From Orenia metallireducens (GTDB taxonomy: Bacteria; Bacillota; Halanaerobiia; Halobacteroidales; Halobacteroidaceae), in the NCBI RefSeq assembly GCF_003001995.1, contig NZ_PVNB01000006.1, forward strand, positions 62,001 through 126,000: a stretch of 64,000 bases of DNA, read 5' to 3'. This document shows positions 34,471 through 44,770 of this stretch, in pieces; within the stretch, counting starts at the first letter, position 1; the number at the start of each line of letters is the position of its first letter. The notes below the pieces were generated by a model, which ran no database searches, had not been told where the DNA came from, and worked only from the letters and a program-made list of their open reading frames with translations. The translations under genes were made by a program, and so were the position numbers.

Positions 34471-36036
34471 CTACTGAAATTCAAAGTAAATTTCTGTATT
34501 ATTATCAGCAGATTCATCATGCCAGATTGACCACAAAGCTACTCCCATTGGATCTTCAGAGAGCTTCATATTTGAAATTATATATTGAGTTGTGTCATCT
34601 AAGCTATCGAAATTCTCATCACCTTCATAATGTGCTATCAGAGAAGAGGATACTACAGGAGCTAAAACCTCTATTTGATTTTGCAAAAACCCATCTGTTG
34701 CTAGCATAGCTTCAGTTAAACCAAGCAAGCCTTCCTCAATATATCCTTTAGCATAATCCTGAAATTCTAAGCCACCTGTATCAGCATCTACTTCTGTTAC
34801 TTTATAAGTCTCTACTTCAAGGTTATTATCTGTAAGGGTCAACATCCTATAAGGAGAGGGGTAGGTTACCAAAGAACCAGTCTCTATATCATATAATCTA
34901 TTACCTTCATCTGTGGTTTTTATAGCAATATCATTGGCATGATAATGGCCTGTAAATACTACCTCCATCCCTAAGTCAGCCAACTCTGTAGAGATAGCCT
35001 CCCAATCTTCAACTACATACTCTTCAAATAAACCTTTAGCACTCTGTAACTCAAAATGCTCAATCAATCCATGGTGCATCATCCCAATTACAGTCTTTCC
35101 TTGACTCTTTCCTTCTTTAATCTTATCTCTTACCCACTCCAAAGTACTAGCCCTAAATCTACCTGCTGTAACAGGATCCTCACCATTATCATCATAACGA
35201 CAAGTATCCATAGCAACCAACCAAACTCCAGAAATAGGCTCTACAAGATAACTTAAAGACTTCTTATCCTTCTCTATATATTCAGATTCACTATAGCCAT
35301 TCTCTTGGTAAATACTTGCAAACTCATCGGCTGTTATTGTCTCAATCTCAATAGCTTCATCACCTTCATACCTAACTGCATGGGGATTATTAATATCATG
35401 ATTTCCTGGAGCAACATAAACTTGAATCCCTTCCTTCTCAAGCTCTGCAAAATAATTAGCCAGTTGTTCGTGATTTACCCGCTCTCCATCCTTGGTCAAA
35501 TCACCTGGAATTAAGACTACATCGGGCTTCTGTTCCTTTAAAGATTGAATTGCAGACTCTAATATTGCCTTACTCTCTGCAATCAATTTTCTATCATGTG
35601 CCAAATAATTTTCAAAAGCCGCCCCTTCTGTCCCTAACCTCGGATCAAAATAATGTAAATCTGATAACACAGCTATCTTATACTCCCCTTCTGTTCTAGC
35701 AGTAAAATCAAGAGAGGATGATTCTTTACTTACTCTTCTACTTCCTGGTATAAATCTCCAATTATCCTTAGCTGGGGTAATAACATCAGTATCTTTTACT
35801 CCGTTCTTGCTCCAGTTTCCATCGTGATTGGTTGTAGCTATTCCATCAGTATACTTAAAGTTTAAATTTACACCTTCAAGCCCTACTTGATTTCCCGCTT
35901 CATTAGAATAAACTATCCTTCCTGAAACATCATAACTCTCCTCATGGTCATCATCACTACTACATCCTGCCAATAAAAATAAACTTAAAAGTACTATCGA
36001 TAAGAACTTAATTCTTTTCAACTCATTAAATACCAT
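34471..36036 (-). CDS. Calcineurin-like metallophosphatase lipoprotein
   Basis: A 521-residue lipoprotein: the lipobox LLAG-Cys25 is followed by acidic SSDDDHEE. A small beta domain (about 30-110) precedes the metallophosphoesterase fold with all five blocks: AVLSDLHYFD, IPGDLTKDGE, APGNHDIN, GMMHHGLIE and FTGHYHAND. It should hydrolyse phosphoesters outside the cytoplasmic membrane; the substrate is unknown. ATG 36036 is chosen with AAGGAGG nine bases upstream. It follows a PhoA-type lipoprotein gene with a related leader, suggesting joint phosphate scavenging. Confidence 0.9.
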   Translation of the reverse strand: MVFNELKRIKFLSIVLLSLFLLAGCSSDDDHEESYDVSGRIVYSNEAGNQVGLEGVNLNFKYTDGIATTNHDGNWSKNGVKDTDVITPAKDNWRFIPGSRRVSKESSSLDFTARTEGEYKIAVLSDLHYFDPRLGTEGAAFENYLAHDRKLIAESKAILESAIQSLKEQKPDVVLIPGDLTKDGERVNHEQLANYFAELEKEGIQVYVAPGNHDINNPHAVRYEGDEAIEIETITADEFASIYQENGYSESEYIEKDKKSLSYLVEPISGVWLVAMDTCRYDDNGEDPVTAGRFRASTLEWVRDKIKEGKSQGKTVIGMMHHGLIEHFELQSAKGLFEEYVVEDWEAISTELADLGMEVVFTGHYHANDIAIKTTDEGNRLYDIETGSLVTYPSPYRMLTLTDNNLEVETYKVTEVDADTGGLEFQDYAKGYIEEGLLGLTEAMLATDGFLQNQIEVLAPVVSSSLIAHYEGDENFDSLDDTTQYIISNMKLSEDPMGVALWSIWHDESADNNTEIYFEFQ

Positions 36037-36235
36037 CAATTATTTCCTCCTTATAGACTTATTAAATACTTTCTTAATACCTTGAAATTATTTGGCTCTA
36101 GAACAACATTCAAAGTAAAACTATATTAAAAAGGCATTCACACTTCTTTTAGAATAGTAATGTGCAAGAAAACAATACATCTAAAATCAATGTAAATACC
36201 TTTTATATCTAGTAAAATTTTATTTAAGAATTATA

Positions 36236-38005
36236 TTATTCTTCTACTCCAATCTTCAAATCCAAAATCTTAGCCATAGTCTTAGCTACATCGGTATTAT
36301 CCTCCACTTGACTGAAAGGGTTAGCAGTCAGACCTATAGCAGATAAAGGAACATCAGCATCTGTGTGATAATCAGTTGACCAGGTTACACCAACCCTCTC
36401 TGAAAGTATCTGTGATGCTACCTCAGCTGTCTGATATGGATTATTTATATCATTAGCTTCTGCCTCATTCATAGCCTCTTCCAATCTCTCTTTCTCATCA
36501 GCAGTTAGATTAGACAATCCATAATTTTCAGCAATATACTCATAAAATGCTTCTCTATCACCATCATAGAAATACTGTAAAGATGACTCCCATTTACTCA
36601 GTTTTACATCCTTTAGTATCTCTGCATCAAAATCACCTGTCAACTCTAATCCACCTGTTTCATGGTCAGCAAGTACAACAATTAATGTCTCATATGGATG
36701 CTCTTGATAGAACTCATAGGCTTTTTCAACTGCTTTGTCAAAAGCTATTGTATCATAAGCTGTACCAGCAATATCATTACCATGAGCTGCATGGTCAATT
36801 CTTCCACCTTCAACCATCATAAAGAATCCGTCCTCATCCTGAGATAACAGTTCAATAGCTTTTTGTGTGACTTCAGCAATGCTTGGAGTTTGAATATTAA
36901 GTAGTTCTTCACGATATTCTGAAGCTAGAGATAAGTTCTGTCTATTGATATCATAAGGTAATCCATAGTTAGTAAATGTTGCAAAGACCTTATCTCCTGC
37001 TGCTGGAAGATAATCTATGAAGTCTTCGCTCTCCTCTTCTGATAGGAAAGTTATATATCCTTCATCTTCAAAGCTATCGATTAGATTCCATCCATCTTCC
37101 CTCTCAGAGTCCAAATTTCTGCCAAGATATGTAGTTCCTTGAGGAATGAAGTATCTATATCCTCCACCTGCAAAGAAATCTACTCCACTATCCAGATAAT
37201 CTACTGCAATATCATTATAATTATGCCGACTATCATTATGAGCAGCAAATACTGCTGGAGTAGCATGATTTATTCGTGTAGTAGTCATGATTCCAGTAGC
37301 CATTCCCTTCTCTTTAGCAGCCTCAACTAAGGTCTTTAACTCAGTTCCATTGGGTAGCTCTGCTATCATACCATTATTAGTCTTACTTCCTGTAGCCAAA
37401 GCAGTTCCTGCTGCTGCTGAATCAGTAATAGGCTCATTTGCAGAACGTGTAGTAAATTTACCAGTTACTGGAAAAGTGTTCATAGTTAATTTGGCTGAAG
37501 AGTCACCTTCTATAACCTGTAATAAGCTCTCGCCAAGCTTTCTATGAGCTTCACCCATTCCATCACCTATCATATAGAATACATATTTAGCCTCTGCCTT
37601 CTTTAAGTTGATATTAAAATCGTTGATTTCATCTTTGGTTAGGAGCTTGACATTATCTTGTTCTCCATGAAAGATGACATATTCATCATTGTTGATAGCT
37701 CTTACTTCAACGGTATAATCGGTATTGATTGTCATATCATCTAAAGCAACTATAGCTTTATTATCTTCAATAACCTCTGTATCATTAGCTGATATCAGCT
37801 TAGTACCATCCTTTACATCAACCTCGACCCTAGCTATATCTTCTGCTTCATTAGGAATACTGACTTGTACTTGAAGGATCCCTTTATCATTGGTACTTAA
37901 ATTATCATCATCGTTATCATCACTACAACCTACTAATAAGAATAAACTCATAATAATTGTTACTACTAATAAGAACTTCTTTCTTGGCAAATTATTAAAT
38001 AACAT
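36236..38005 (-). CDS. Alkaline phosphatase, lipoprotein form
   Basis: A 589-residue lipoprotein (LLVG-Cys27). An Ig/BIG-like domain (about 40-135) is followed by the alkaline-phosphatase fold: YMIGDGMGEAHR, nucleophile Ser in TDSAAAGTALATG, INHATPAVFAAH, VEGGRIDHAAHGND, ADHETGG and a final TDYHTDADVPL His block. Metal ligands appear intact. It releases phosphate from monoesters outside the membrane. A paralogue with LysM lies at 43205. ATG 38005 follows AAGGAGG. Confidence 0.92.
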   Translation of the reverse strand: MLFNNLPRKKFLLVVTIIMSLFLLVGCSDDNDDDNLSTNDKGILQVQVSIPNEAEDIARVEVDVKDGTKLISANDTEVIEDNKAIVALDDMTINTDYTVEVRAINNDEYVIFHGEQDNVKLLTKDEINDFNINLKKAEAKYVFYMIGDGMGEAHRKLGESLLQVIEGDSSAKLTMNTFPVTGKFTTRSANEPITDSAAAGTALATGSKTNNGMIAELPNGTELKTLVEAAKEKGMATGIMTTTRINHATPAVFAAHNDSRHNYNDIAVDYLDSGVDFFAGGGYRYFIPQGTTYLGRNLDSEREDGWNLIDSFEDEGYITFLSEEESEDFIDYLPAAGDKVFATFTNYGLPYDINRQNLSLASEYREELLNIQTPSIAEVTQKAIELLSQDEDGFFMMVEGGRIDHAAHGNDIAGTAYDTIAFDKAVEKAYEFYQEHPYETLIVVLADHETGGLELTGDFDAEILKDVKLSKWESSLQYFYDGDREAFYEYIAENYGLSNLTADEKERLEEAMNEAEANDINNPYQTAEVASQILSERVGVTWSTDYHTDADVPLSAIGLTANPFSQVEDNTDVAKTMAKILDLKIGVEE

Positions 38006-38393
38006 GAATTACTTCCTCCTTATAATCTTATTTTTTCCCTTATCCTCCATAATTCATAAACCTTAATTATAGACTAAATCTGAGTATATTTTTCTAATTT
38101 TAAAATATACCCTTCTTCAATTAATTACTTTTTTATCCCCCTTTATTCTTCAATCTTAGCAATAGATTTCCCCATCATTATCACATAATAATATTAAAAG
38201 AAAATCACAATTAAGTTAATGTGTTGTTAAACATTAGCTTTAAATATCATTAATAGAACTAACTTAAATTATATGAGGATAAAGTTATACAAAAAAATAA
38301 GGATATTAAAGTAATTAAAAATTACCTTTTAAACAAAATTATATCTCCTGTAAAATAAAAAAAGATGAAACCCCAAAGGTTCCATCCCTTAAC
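38006..38393. other. Gap of 388 bp, AT-rich, with the metA terminator
   Basis: Only the terminator at 38364-38386 is evident. The alkaline phosphatase promoter should lie between 38020 and 38300; I could not identify a Pho-box with confidence. Confidence 0.4.
38364..38386 (-). terminator. Terminator of metA
   Basis: On the minus strand GATGGAACC...GGTTTCATC (one mismatch) is followed by TTTTTTTATTTTA, seven bases after the stop. Confidence 0.9.
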
Positions 38394-39311
38394 TTATTTC
38401 ATCTCACTTAAATTATATGGTGTCTGTTGATATACATAATAATTGAGCCAATTAGAGAATAAAAGATGAGCATGAGCTCTCCAATTAACAATTGGGTTTT
38501 CAGCTGGATCATCATTACAGTAATAGTTCTTAGGAATTTCAATCTCCAAACCTTTATTTACATCCCTCTCATACTCCCATCTTAAGGTATCCTTATCATA
38601 TTCTGAATGTCCTGTGACAAATATCTGCTTGCCATCCTTACTAGCTACTAAATAAATCCCAGCCTCTTTTGACTCTGCTAGAATTTCAAGCTCATCAACC
38701 TTCTCGATATCCTCTCGTCTAACCTCTGTATGGCGTGATTGTGGCACCAAAAAATCATTGTCAAAACCACGTAACAGTTTCACCTTACTCTTATTGATAG
38801 TATGAGGAAATATACCAAATAATTTCTTATTCAAAGGATACTTTGGGATGCCATAATGGTAATAAAGCCCTGCTTGTGAAGCCCAACAGATATGAAAGGT
38901 AGATGTTACATGATGCAGGCTCCACTCCATAATCTCTTCTAACTCTTTCCAATAGTCAACCTCTTCAAATGGCAGCTGTTCTACTGGAGCACCAGTAATA
39001 ATCAATCCATCAAAATTCTCATCCTTTATCTCATCAAAGGTCTTATAAAAGGTACTTAAATGCTCCTCAGAAGTATTTTTAGCATCATGACTTTTAGGGT
39101 GTAATAACACAATATCTACTTGTAAAGGACTATTTCCTAATAATCGTAGTAATTGAGTCTCAGTAACCTCTTTTAGAGGCATTAAGTTCAAGATCACAAT
39201 CTTTAAGGCACGAATATCCTGATGATAAGCTCTACTCTCCTTCATTACAAAGATATTCTCCTGCTCTAAAATCTCTGCTGCTGGCAAATTATCTGGAATA
39301 TTAATTGGCAT
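38394..39311 (-). CDS. metA: Homoserine O-acyltransferase (predicted acetyl type)
   Basis: A 305-residue MetA with the typical start [21 protein letters not shown], catalytic Cys142 in HICWASQA, and His in VTGHSEYD. Residue 111 is Glu; in published work Glu111 correlates with acetyl-CoA use and Gly111 with succinyl-CoA, so homoserine O-acetyltransferase activity is predicted despite the MetA name. First committed step of methionine synthesis. It is controlled by the SAM-I riboswitch and terminator directly upstream. Confidence 0.95.
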   Translation of the reverse strand: MPINIPDNLPAAEILEQENIFVMKESRAYHQDIRALKIVILNLMPLKEVTETQLLRLLGNSPLQVDIVLLHPKSHDAKNTSEEHLSTFYKTFDEIKDENFDGLIITGAPVEQLPFEEVDYWKELEEIMEWSLHHVTSTFHICWASQAGLYYHYGIPKYPLNKKLFGIFPHTINKSKVKLLRGFDNDFLVPQSRHTEVRREDIEKVDELEILAESKEAGIYLVASKDGKQIFVTGHSEYDKDTLRWEYERDVNKGLEIEIPKNYYCNDDPAENPIVNWRAHAHLLFSNWLNYYVYQQTPYNLSEMK

Positions 39312-39344
39312 TTCTACTCACTCCTTTTAGGTCTTAAAATAAAA

Positions 39345-39370
39345 AATTCTCTTCTTATAAGAAGAGAATT
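39345..39370 (-). terminator. Expression-platform terminator of the metA riboswitch
   Basis: AATTCTCTTC-TTATAA-GAAGAGAATT followed on the minus strand by TTTTTATTTTA, placed between the aptamer and the metA ribosome-binding site. It should form when SAM is bound and stop metA transcription. Confidence 0.92.
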
Positions 39371-39382
39371 GACTTTACTCCT

Positions 39383-39486
39383 CTTATCTCTCAACATCAC
39401 ATGGATATTGCTGGAATTAGCACCTTCCTTTTAAAAAGGGGGTTGCTGGGTTTCATCGGGCCAGTCCCTCCACCACTCTAGATAAG
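39383..39486 (-). ncRNA. SAM-I (S-box) riboswitch aptamer
   Basis: The minus strand has the S-box order: closing stem CTTATC...GATAAG, AGAG...GGTGGAGGGACTGGCCC, GATGAAACCCAGCAACC (kink-turn and SAM core), AAGGTGCTAATTCCAGC, and the terminal stem. It is linked to metA and an intrinsic terminator, the standard arrangement. Confidence 0.96.
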
Positions 39487-39638
39487 AATTATATTCTTTT
39501 TCTACAATAGTAACATATATTATCAACTGTGTCAATTCTTTATTAATCAGCTGATTGGATTCTATAATTAAATTTCTTATCAAATATTTTATTACACTTT
39601 AGAGATAATTATTACATCATAAATAAGCAAAAACAAAA

Positions 39639-39657
39639 AGATAGCTTAACGCTATCT
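39639..39657 (-). terminator. Terminator of the EAL-CBS-GGDEF gene
   Basis: Seven-base stem AGATAGC...GCTATCT, followed on the minus strand by TTTTGTTTTTG. It lies about 24 bases after the stop. Confidence 0.85.
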
Positions 39658-39680
39658 CAAAAATTATAATCAATATTCTC

Positions 39681-41441
39681 TTAGCTTCTACGTAAATCCC
39701 GCTGATAGTTACTACCATCCATCTTCTTAACCCGCTTTTTAACTTCTGCAGCAATATCACTTACCTTCAGATGGCTACATATCTCCCTGTCTTTATTACT
39801 AACAATAGCTATCGAGATACTTACCAAAGGTGTTTTGCAGATATTCCCTTGTCTATCCTTGCTCATAATATATCCCTGTTCTATATCCTTTTTATTAAAG
39901 AACTTCTTAATTTCTAAATCAAATATATCAATTATACTCTGACTGATCAACTCATCCTTTTGAGGATCAGTGACTATTACAAAATCATCTCCACCGATAT
40001 GACCTACAAAGTCACCTTTATTGCCTACATGCATCACAACTTCTTTTAGTAGTTCAGCTGTATAACCGATAACTTCATCACCTTTTTTGTAGCCATAATA
40101 ATCATTATAGGCTTTAAAGTTATCTAGGTCTATATAAAGAACTGAAAAGACCTTATCATTTGAAATCCTTTCTGTAACCTCTCTTTCAATCATCATATTA
40201 CCAGGCAAGTTGGTTAAAGGATTCAAATTTTTGGCATGCTCAATCTTTAATTTCGAGAATTTATCTAGTAAATTTTTAATAGATACTACACCTAAATATT
40301 TATCATCTTTAGTAACTATTATACAATCATACACATTGTCAACATCTCTAATCATAGCCTCAGCAGACACCTTCTCAATTGCTGTGTTAGCATCTATTAT
40401 CAATGGGTTCTTATCCATAATTAAATTAACTGATCTATCAATAAATACAGAGTATCCATAACGAGTTCCCAGCCTAGAAAAGATTTTATTCTTCATTAAT
40501 AGGCCTACTGGCATCTCATCCTCTAAAACGACTATTTCCTGTAAATCATCATTTCCCTCAAACATCTCAACCACTTTATTGGTCTTAGTATCTAAACTTA
40601 CTGACACTTGTCTCTTTACTAATTCTCCAATAACAACTCCAACTAAAGAATTATTTTTTACACTATTATTATTAATGTATTGACTAATATCTAAATCACT
40701 TACTAAATTCTCAGCAGGTTCTGCAATAAAGTGACCTTGTCCATAATCTATTCCTATATCAATTAGGATTTTCAACTCTTCTTCACTTTCAATTCCCTCA
40801 GCAATCACCTTAAGGTCTATCTTTTGAGCAAATTTCACTATTCCCTCTAATAATGATAACTTAAGCTGATCATTATCAATACCATGAATTAAACACTGAT
40901 CTACCTTAATATAACCATAACAGGCTGATGAAATTGTCCTTGCATTAAGCTCTGCTCCTAGATTATCTATAGCAATTTTACAGCCCTGACCTGTATAGAA
41001 ATCTAATAATGTCTTAAATAACTCTTGATCCTTTACAGCTAACTTTTCTGTCAATTCTATAACAATATTCTTTTTTGAAAAAAGCACTAAATCATCGAAA
41101 TTATCTTTAAATTTTCTTAAAAAACCTTGATTAAAGAGAGTATCGGGATCTATATTGATAAATAGCTTTTGCTTCTCTTTAATGCCTTCAGTCTTTAATA
41201 GTGTATTCTTCCGACAGATATTTTCCACATCAGAGACTAGTCCATATTTTCTAGCCACAGAGAATAATTTTGTAGAATTTTCTAAAATATTACCCTCTGG
41301 TCCTTCAGTTAACGCCTCATACCCTAATAATACCCCATCCTTTAAGCTAATAATAGGTTGAAAAAGTATTCTTATATTCTTTGTCCTGATTATCTCCTTT
41401 AGACTCTCCAATATAGGATCTCTGTTAGATACATTATTCAA
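39681..41441 (-). CDS. EAL-CBS-GGDEF protein with degenerate EAL active site
   Basis: A 586-residue cytoplasmic protein: EAL domain (about 15-250), CBS pair (about 275-400), GGDEF domain (about 415-575). In the EAL part, YEALTEG, NIDPD, ELTE, IKVD, AEGIE and GQGHF are present. The DDFGTG loop reads IDNLGAELN, so a metal-binding Asp is lost and phosphodiesterase activity is doubtful. The cyclase motif is GGDDF, compatible with diguanylate cyclase activity. The CBS pair may sense nucleotides. A paralogue with intact EAL lies at 46621. TTG 41441 follows GGAGGG. Confidence 0.9.
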   Translation of the reverse strand: MNNVSNRDPILESLKEIIRTKNIRILFQPIISLKDGVLLGYEALTEGPEGNILENSTKLFSVARKYGLVSDVENICRKNTLLKTEGIKEKQKLFINIDPDTLFNQGFLRKFKDNFDDLVLFSKKNIVIELTEKLAVKDQELFKTLLDFYTGQGCKIAIDNLGAELNARTISSACYGYIKVDQCLIHGIDNDQLKLSLLEGIVKFAQKIDLKVIAEGIESEEELKILIDIGIDYGQGHFIAEPAENLVSDLDISQYINNNSVKNNSLVGVVIGELVKRQVSVSLDTKTNKVVEMFEGNDDLQEIVVLEDEMPVGLLMKNKIFSRLGTRYGYSVFIDRSVNLIMDKNPLIIDANTAIEKVSAEAMIRDVDNVYDCIIVTKDDKYLGVVSIKNLLDKFSKLKIEHAKNLNPLTNLPGNMMIEREVTERISNDKVFSVLYIDLDNFKAYNDYYGYKKGDEVIGYTAELLKEVVMHVGNKGDFVGHIGGDDFVIVTDPQKDELISQSIIDIFDLEIKKFFNKKDIEQGYIMSKDRQGNICKTPLVSISIAIVSNKDREICSHLKVSDIAAEVKKRVKKMDGSNYQRDLRRS

Positions 41442-41667
41442 AATCGATTCCCTCCTATATTAATAACCTTTTTGGCAAATTACCTTCGACCTATATTATA
41501 GTGGGCTTCAACAATAAAACTTCTAGCTGTTAGATAAGAATATCATAACAGACAAATGTTAAGATTTAGTTATAAATAGATTAATAACTTGTTAACAAAA
41601 CTTTAATCGGTATCTTTTTATAATCCTGTGACTCCAGAATTCAAAGATAGGGCTATATGGGTATATT

Positions 41668-41784
41668 GCGACACTTTTTGAGTTTAAGTATAAGATTAAG
41701 TATAAGTCTAAGGATAGTTTAAGCAGTGTTTTTATGATTTACTCAAACTTAATCTTAGCCTTATACTTAGTTGCAAAGTGTCGC
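41668..41784 (+). repeat. TIR-bounded fold-back element, copy B (117 bp)
   Basis: Identical, as reverse complement, to 10613-10729 from end repeat to end repeat. The left flank TATATGGGTATATT is the family left flank; the right flank ATTATCTCTA matches copy A's outer flank. It fills the gap between the EAL gene and the YibE/F gene, where I see no other feature. Confidence 0.9.
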
Positions 41785-41801
41785 ATTATCTCTAGAAGAT
41801 C

Positions 41802-42953
41802 TCATTTTAAATTCACTGATTCACCTTCTCTTGTTTTATTAAATATATCTCTAATATCAACTGAATATATCCATCCAGCAAAAAAGGCTGTAATAGGTGC
41901 TACCAATACCAGACCGATACTTCCTGTTAATGTACGTAAAATTTCTGCAGATACCATTTTAAAATTTAACATCCTACTAAGAGTTGACTCCTTAGTCATA
42001 AATAACATTAATAAAGTAAGATAACCCCCAGAATAAGCCAAGAGTAAAGTTGTTGTCATAGTACCAATTACTGCCCTTCCCACATTAAACCCAGATTGAA
42101 TCAGCTCTTTTCGCTTGATATCAGGTTTCTTTAGCTTGATCTCTTCCATAGAAGCTGCGATATCCATTGCAATATCCATCGCAGCTCCTGAAGCTCCAAT
42201 TACTATAGCAGCATAGAAGATATCCTTCATGTCCAAATCTAGATGACCACTAAACAACAAAGTTTCTGCAAAGGGTGAGGTCATTCCCATCAATCCTAAG
42301 CGATTACCGAAAAAGACTGTAATTGCTATAGTTATAGCTAAACCTGAGATTGTTCCCACAAAAGCAGCTAATCCCTTCTTATTAAAGCCAGCTACTGCAA
42401 AGATAATAAGAGCTGATAATAATAGTAGAATTAGTGAGGATAATAACAAAGGATTTTTACCCTCTAATAATCCTGGAATTAAGAAACTCCAAATCAAATA
42501 TAGACTTGCTATAAAGGAGAATAATGCCTTAACTCCTGTATATCCAGCATACCAGACTAATAATACTACAAATAAAATAAAAAGTACTAATTCCCAATTC
42601 TGTCGATAGATATCTATAGCTTTGGCACTGATAATTTGATTATTCTTCTCCAAAAGAGCAACTACTATCTTATCTCCCTCTTTATAATAATTATCTATAT
42701 CTAGCTTACCAAGTAGATTATTTGAAGCTGATATCTCTTCTCCTTGATATTTACCTTCAATAATTCTAACCTGCAAAATTTGAAAACCAATCTTGGAGAT
42801 ACCTGCTTGAATCATATCACTATTATCAGTATCTAGAACAATAGCTTTAACCTCTACATTTCCCTCTCTATCTTTAGAATTTATATTAAGAAAAAATAGT
42901 CCTGTCATTAATAGAAGCATGACTAATATTACTATTATTTGAAGCCTCTTCAT
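41802..42953 (-). CDS. YibE/F family multitransmembrane protein
   Basis: A 383-residue protein: N-terminal helix, an extracytoplasmic OB-like domain (about 30-115), then about seven helices with LLVWYAGYTGVKALFSF and ASGAAMDIAMDIAASMEE, the YibE/F signature. LAYSGGYLTLLMLF and PITAFFAGWIYS complete it. The family function is unknown. ATG 42953 follows GAGGTG. Only the repeat element lies between it and the next gene. Confidence 0.88.
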   Translation of the reverse strand: MKRLQIIVILVMLLLMTGLFFLNINSKDREGNVEVKAIVLDTDNSDMIQAGISKIGFQILQVRIIEGKYQGEEISASNNLLGKLDIDNYYKEGDKIVVALLEKNNQIISAKAIDIYRQNWELVLFILFVVLLVWYAGYTGVKALFSFIASLYLIWSFLIPGLLEGKNPLLLSSLILLLLSALIIFAVAGFNKKGLAAFVGTISGLAITIAITVFFGNRLGLMGMTSPFAETLLFSGHLDLDMKDIFYAAIVIGASGAAMDIAMDIAASMEEIKLKKPDIKRKELIQSGFNVGRAVIGTMTTTLLLAYSGGYLTLLMLFMTKESTLSRMLNFKMVSAEILRTLTGSIGLVLVAPITAFFAGWIYSVDIRDIFNKTREGESVNLK

Positions 42954-43080
42954 CTAAATCACCTCAGATAAATTTATAAAATTATAAGTATTCCAAAGTC
43001 CTTATAAGAATATTGATATTTTAAGAGTTTTAATCTGTATAACCTTAATACAGCTCTAAGACTAAGTTTAATCTAATTAT

Positions 43081-43108
43081 AAATAGTCGGGGTTAACCCC
43101 GACTATTT
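43081..43108 (-). terminator. Palindromic terminator of the LysM phosphatase gene
   Basis: A perfect 28-bp palindrome (AAATAGTCGGGGTT and its complement) with T-rich sequence on both sides; it lies about 100 bases after the stop at 43205. Confidence 0.75.
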
Positions 43109-43204
43109 ATTTTAATAATAAATTATGGCATTTTATTTTCTAAATTACTGATTATAGTGATTTGCTCTTTTTTTATATAAAATTAAGGTTGGATAAGACA
43201 CTGA

Positions 43205-44770
43205 TTATTTACCTAGTTGAACTGCCATTACTTCTGACATTTCTTTAGCAATTTCAGTATTATCTTTATATCCTCCAAAACTATCTGCTCCAACACCTAT
43301 AGCAGATAGAGGAATTGAAGTTGCGGAATGGGCATAAGTAGTCCATTGTAAATTAGCTCTCTCTGATAGAACATGGGTAGTAGCAATTGCTACTGGATCA
43401 TAGCCACCATACTCTCCAGCAGAACCTTTGTGCCCTTTATCCACCATATCCATATTCTTTTCAATTTCAGCCTTTTCTTTAGCAGTTAAATCTCTTAATC
43501 CTAAATTTTTAGCAATATAATCAAAGAATTTAGCTCTATCACCATCATACTTACCTTCTCCATAGTTTAATACATCTGCAGTAGATACTTTAGCATCTGT
43601 TAATATATCTACATTTAAGAAATAGTTTTTAGCAAAACCTAGACCAACACCACCAGTTTCATGGTCTCCTGCTACTACAATCAAGGTCTCTTTTGGATGA
43701 GCTTGATAGAACTTATAAGCTTTACTAATAGCTCTATCGAAAGCCAAAGTATCATGCACCATCCCAACAGGGTCATTTGCATGGGCTGCATGGTCAATTC
43801 TTCCACCCTCAATCATCATAAAGAATCCATTCTCATATTGAGATAATACATCAATACCCTTTTCAGTCATTTCAGCCAAGCTTGGCACCTTGTTCACATC
43901 TCTATCAACCTCATAAGGCATATGACTATAAGTAAATAAAGCTACTACCTTATCCTTACCTTGTGGTACAAATCTTCTAAATTGACTAGTATCTGCTTCA
44001 GAGATAAAGGTATTATATCCTTTACCTTTAAATTCCTTAACTAAATCTCTATCATCTTTTCTCTTAGACTTTAAATCTCCATTCTTAGGTACAAAATATC
44101 TATAACCACCAGCTGCTAAATATTCAACTCCACTCTCTACATATTGAGCAGCAATTTCATTCTCTTTATTTCTACTATCAATATGTGTTGCAAAGGTTGC
44201 TGGAGTAGCATGGGTCAATCTAGTAGTAGAAACCAATCCAGTAGCCATCCCTTTACTTTTAGCTCCCTCTAAAAGAGTTTTTATCTTATTACCATTTGGC
44301 AATTCAGAGATTACTCCATTATTGGTCTTATATCCAGTTGCCAAAGCTGTTCCTGCTGCTGCAGAATCTGTTACCAATGAATCAGAAGAATATGTAGTAT
44401 TGATCCCTGCTACTGGAAACTTATCCATTACTAATTTAGCATTCTGATCCTTACTTTGATACTTAAAATAATATTCTGCTAACTGACGTTGAGCTGCTCC
44501 TAAACCATCACCTATAAAATAAAATACATATTTAGGAGCCTTAGCATCCAACTTTAAAATTTCTCCAGGATAAATTAAAGTAGCATCATTAATATTATTT
44601 AATTCAACAAGTTTCTTTACACTTACTCCTGTTTTAATTGCAATCTTGGCTAAAGTATCACCTGGCTTAACAGTATATGCACTTGCAGCCAAAGCAATAC
44701 TACTCATTAAAACTACTAAAGACAAAACTAACAAAAATAATGAACTTTTTGATAATAAACCTCTTTTCAA
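43205..44770 (-). CDS. Alkaline phosphatase with N-terminal LysM domain
   Basis: A 521-residue exported enzyme: signal peptide ending near ALAAS (about residue 29), one LysM module (about 32-75, VKPGDTLAKIAIKTGVSVKK), then the PhoA-type fold with FIGDGLGAAQRQ, TDSAAAGTALATG, LTHATPATFATH, IEGGRIDHAAHAND, GDHETGG and TYAHSATSIPLSA. It should be held on peptidoglycan, whereas its paralogue at 36236 is lipid-anchored. TTG 44770 follows AAGGAGG. Confidence 0.92.
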   Translation of the reverse strand: MKRGLLSKSSLFLLVLSLVVLMSSIALAASAYTVKPGDTLAKIAIKTGVSVKKLVELNNINDATLIYPGEILKLDAKAPKYVFYFIGDGLGAAQRQLAEYYFKYQSKDQNAKLVMDKFPVAGINTTYSSDSLVTDSAAAGTALATGYKTNNGVISELPNGNKIKTLLEGAKSKGMATGLVSTTRLTHATPATFATHIDSRNKENEIAAQYVESGVEYLAAGGYRYFVPKNGDLKSKRKDDRDLVKEFKGKGYNTFISEADTSQFRRFVPQGKDKVVALFTYSHMPYEVDRDVNKVPSLAEMTEKGIDVLSQYENGFFMMIEGGRIDHAAHANDPVGMVHDTLAFDRAISKAYKFYQAHPKETLIVVAGDHETGGVGLGFAKNYFLNVDILTDAKVSTADVLNYGEGKYDGDRAKFFDYIAKNLGLRDLTAKEKAEIEKNMDMVDKGHKGSAGEYGGYDPVAIATTHVLSERANLQWTTYAHSATSIPLSAIGVGADSFGGYKDNTEIAKEMSEVMAVQLGK

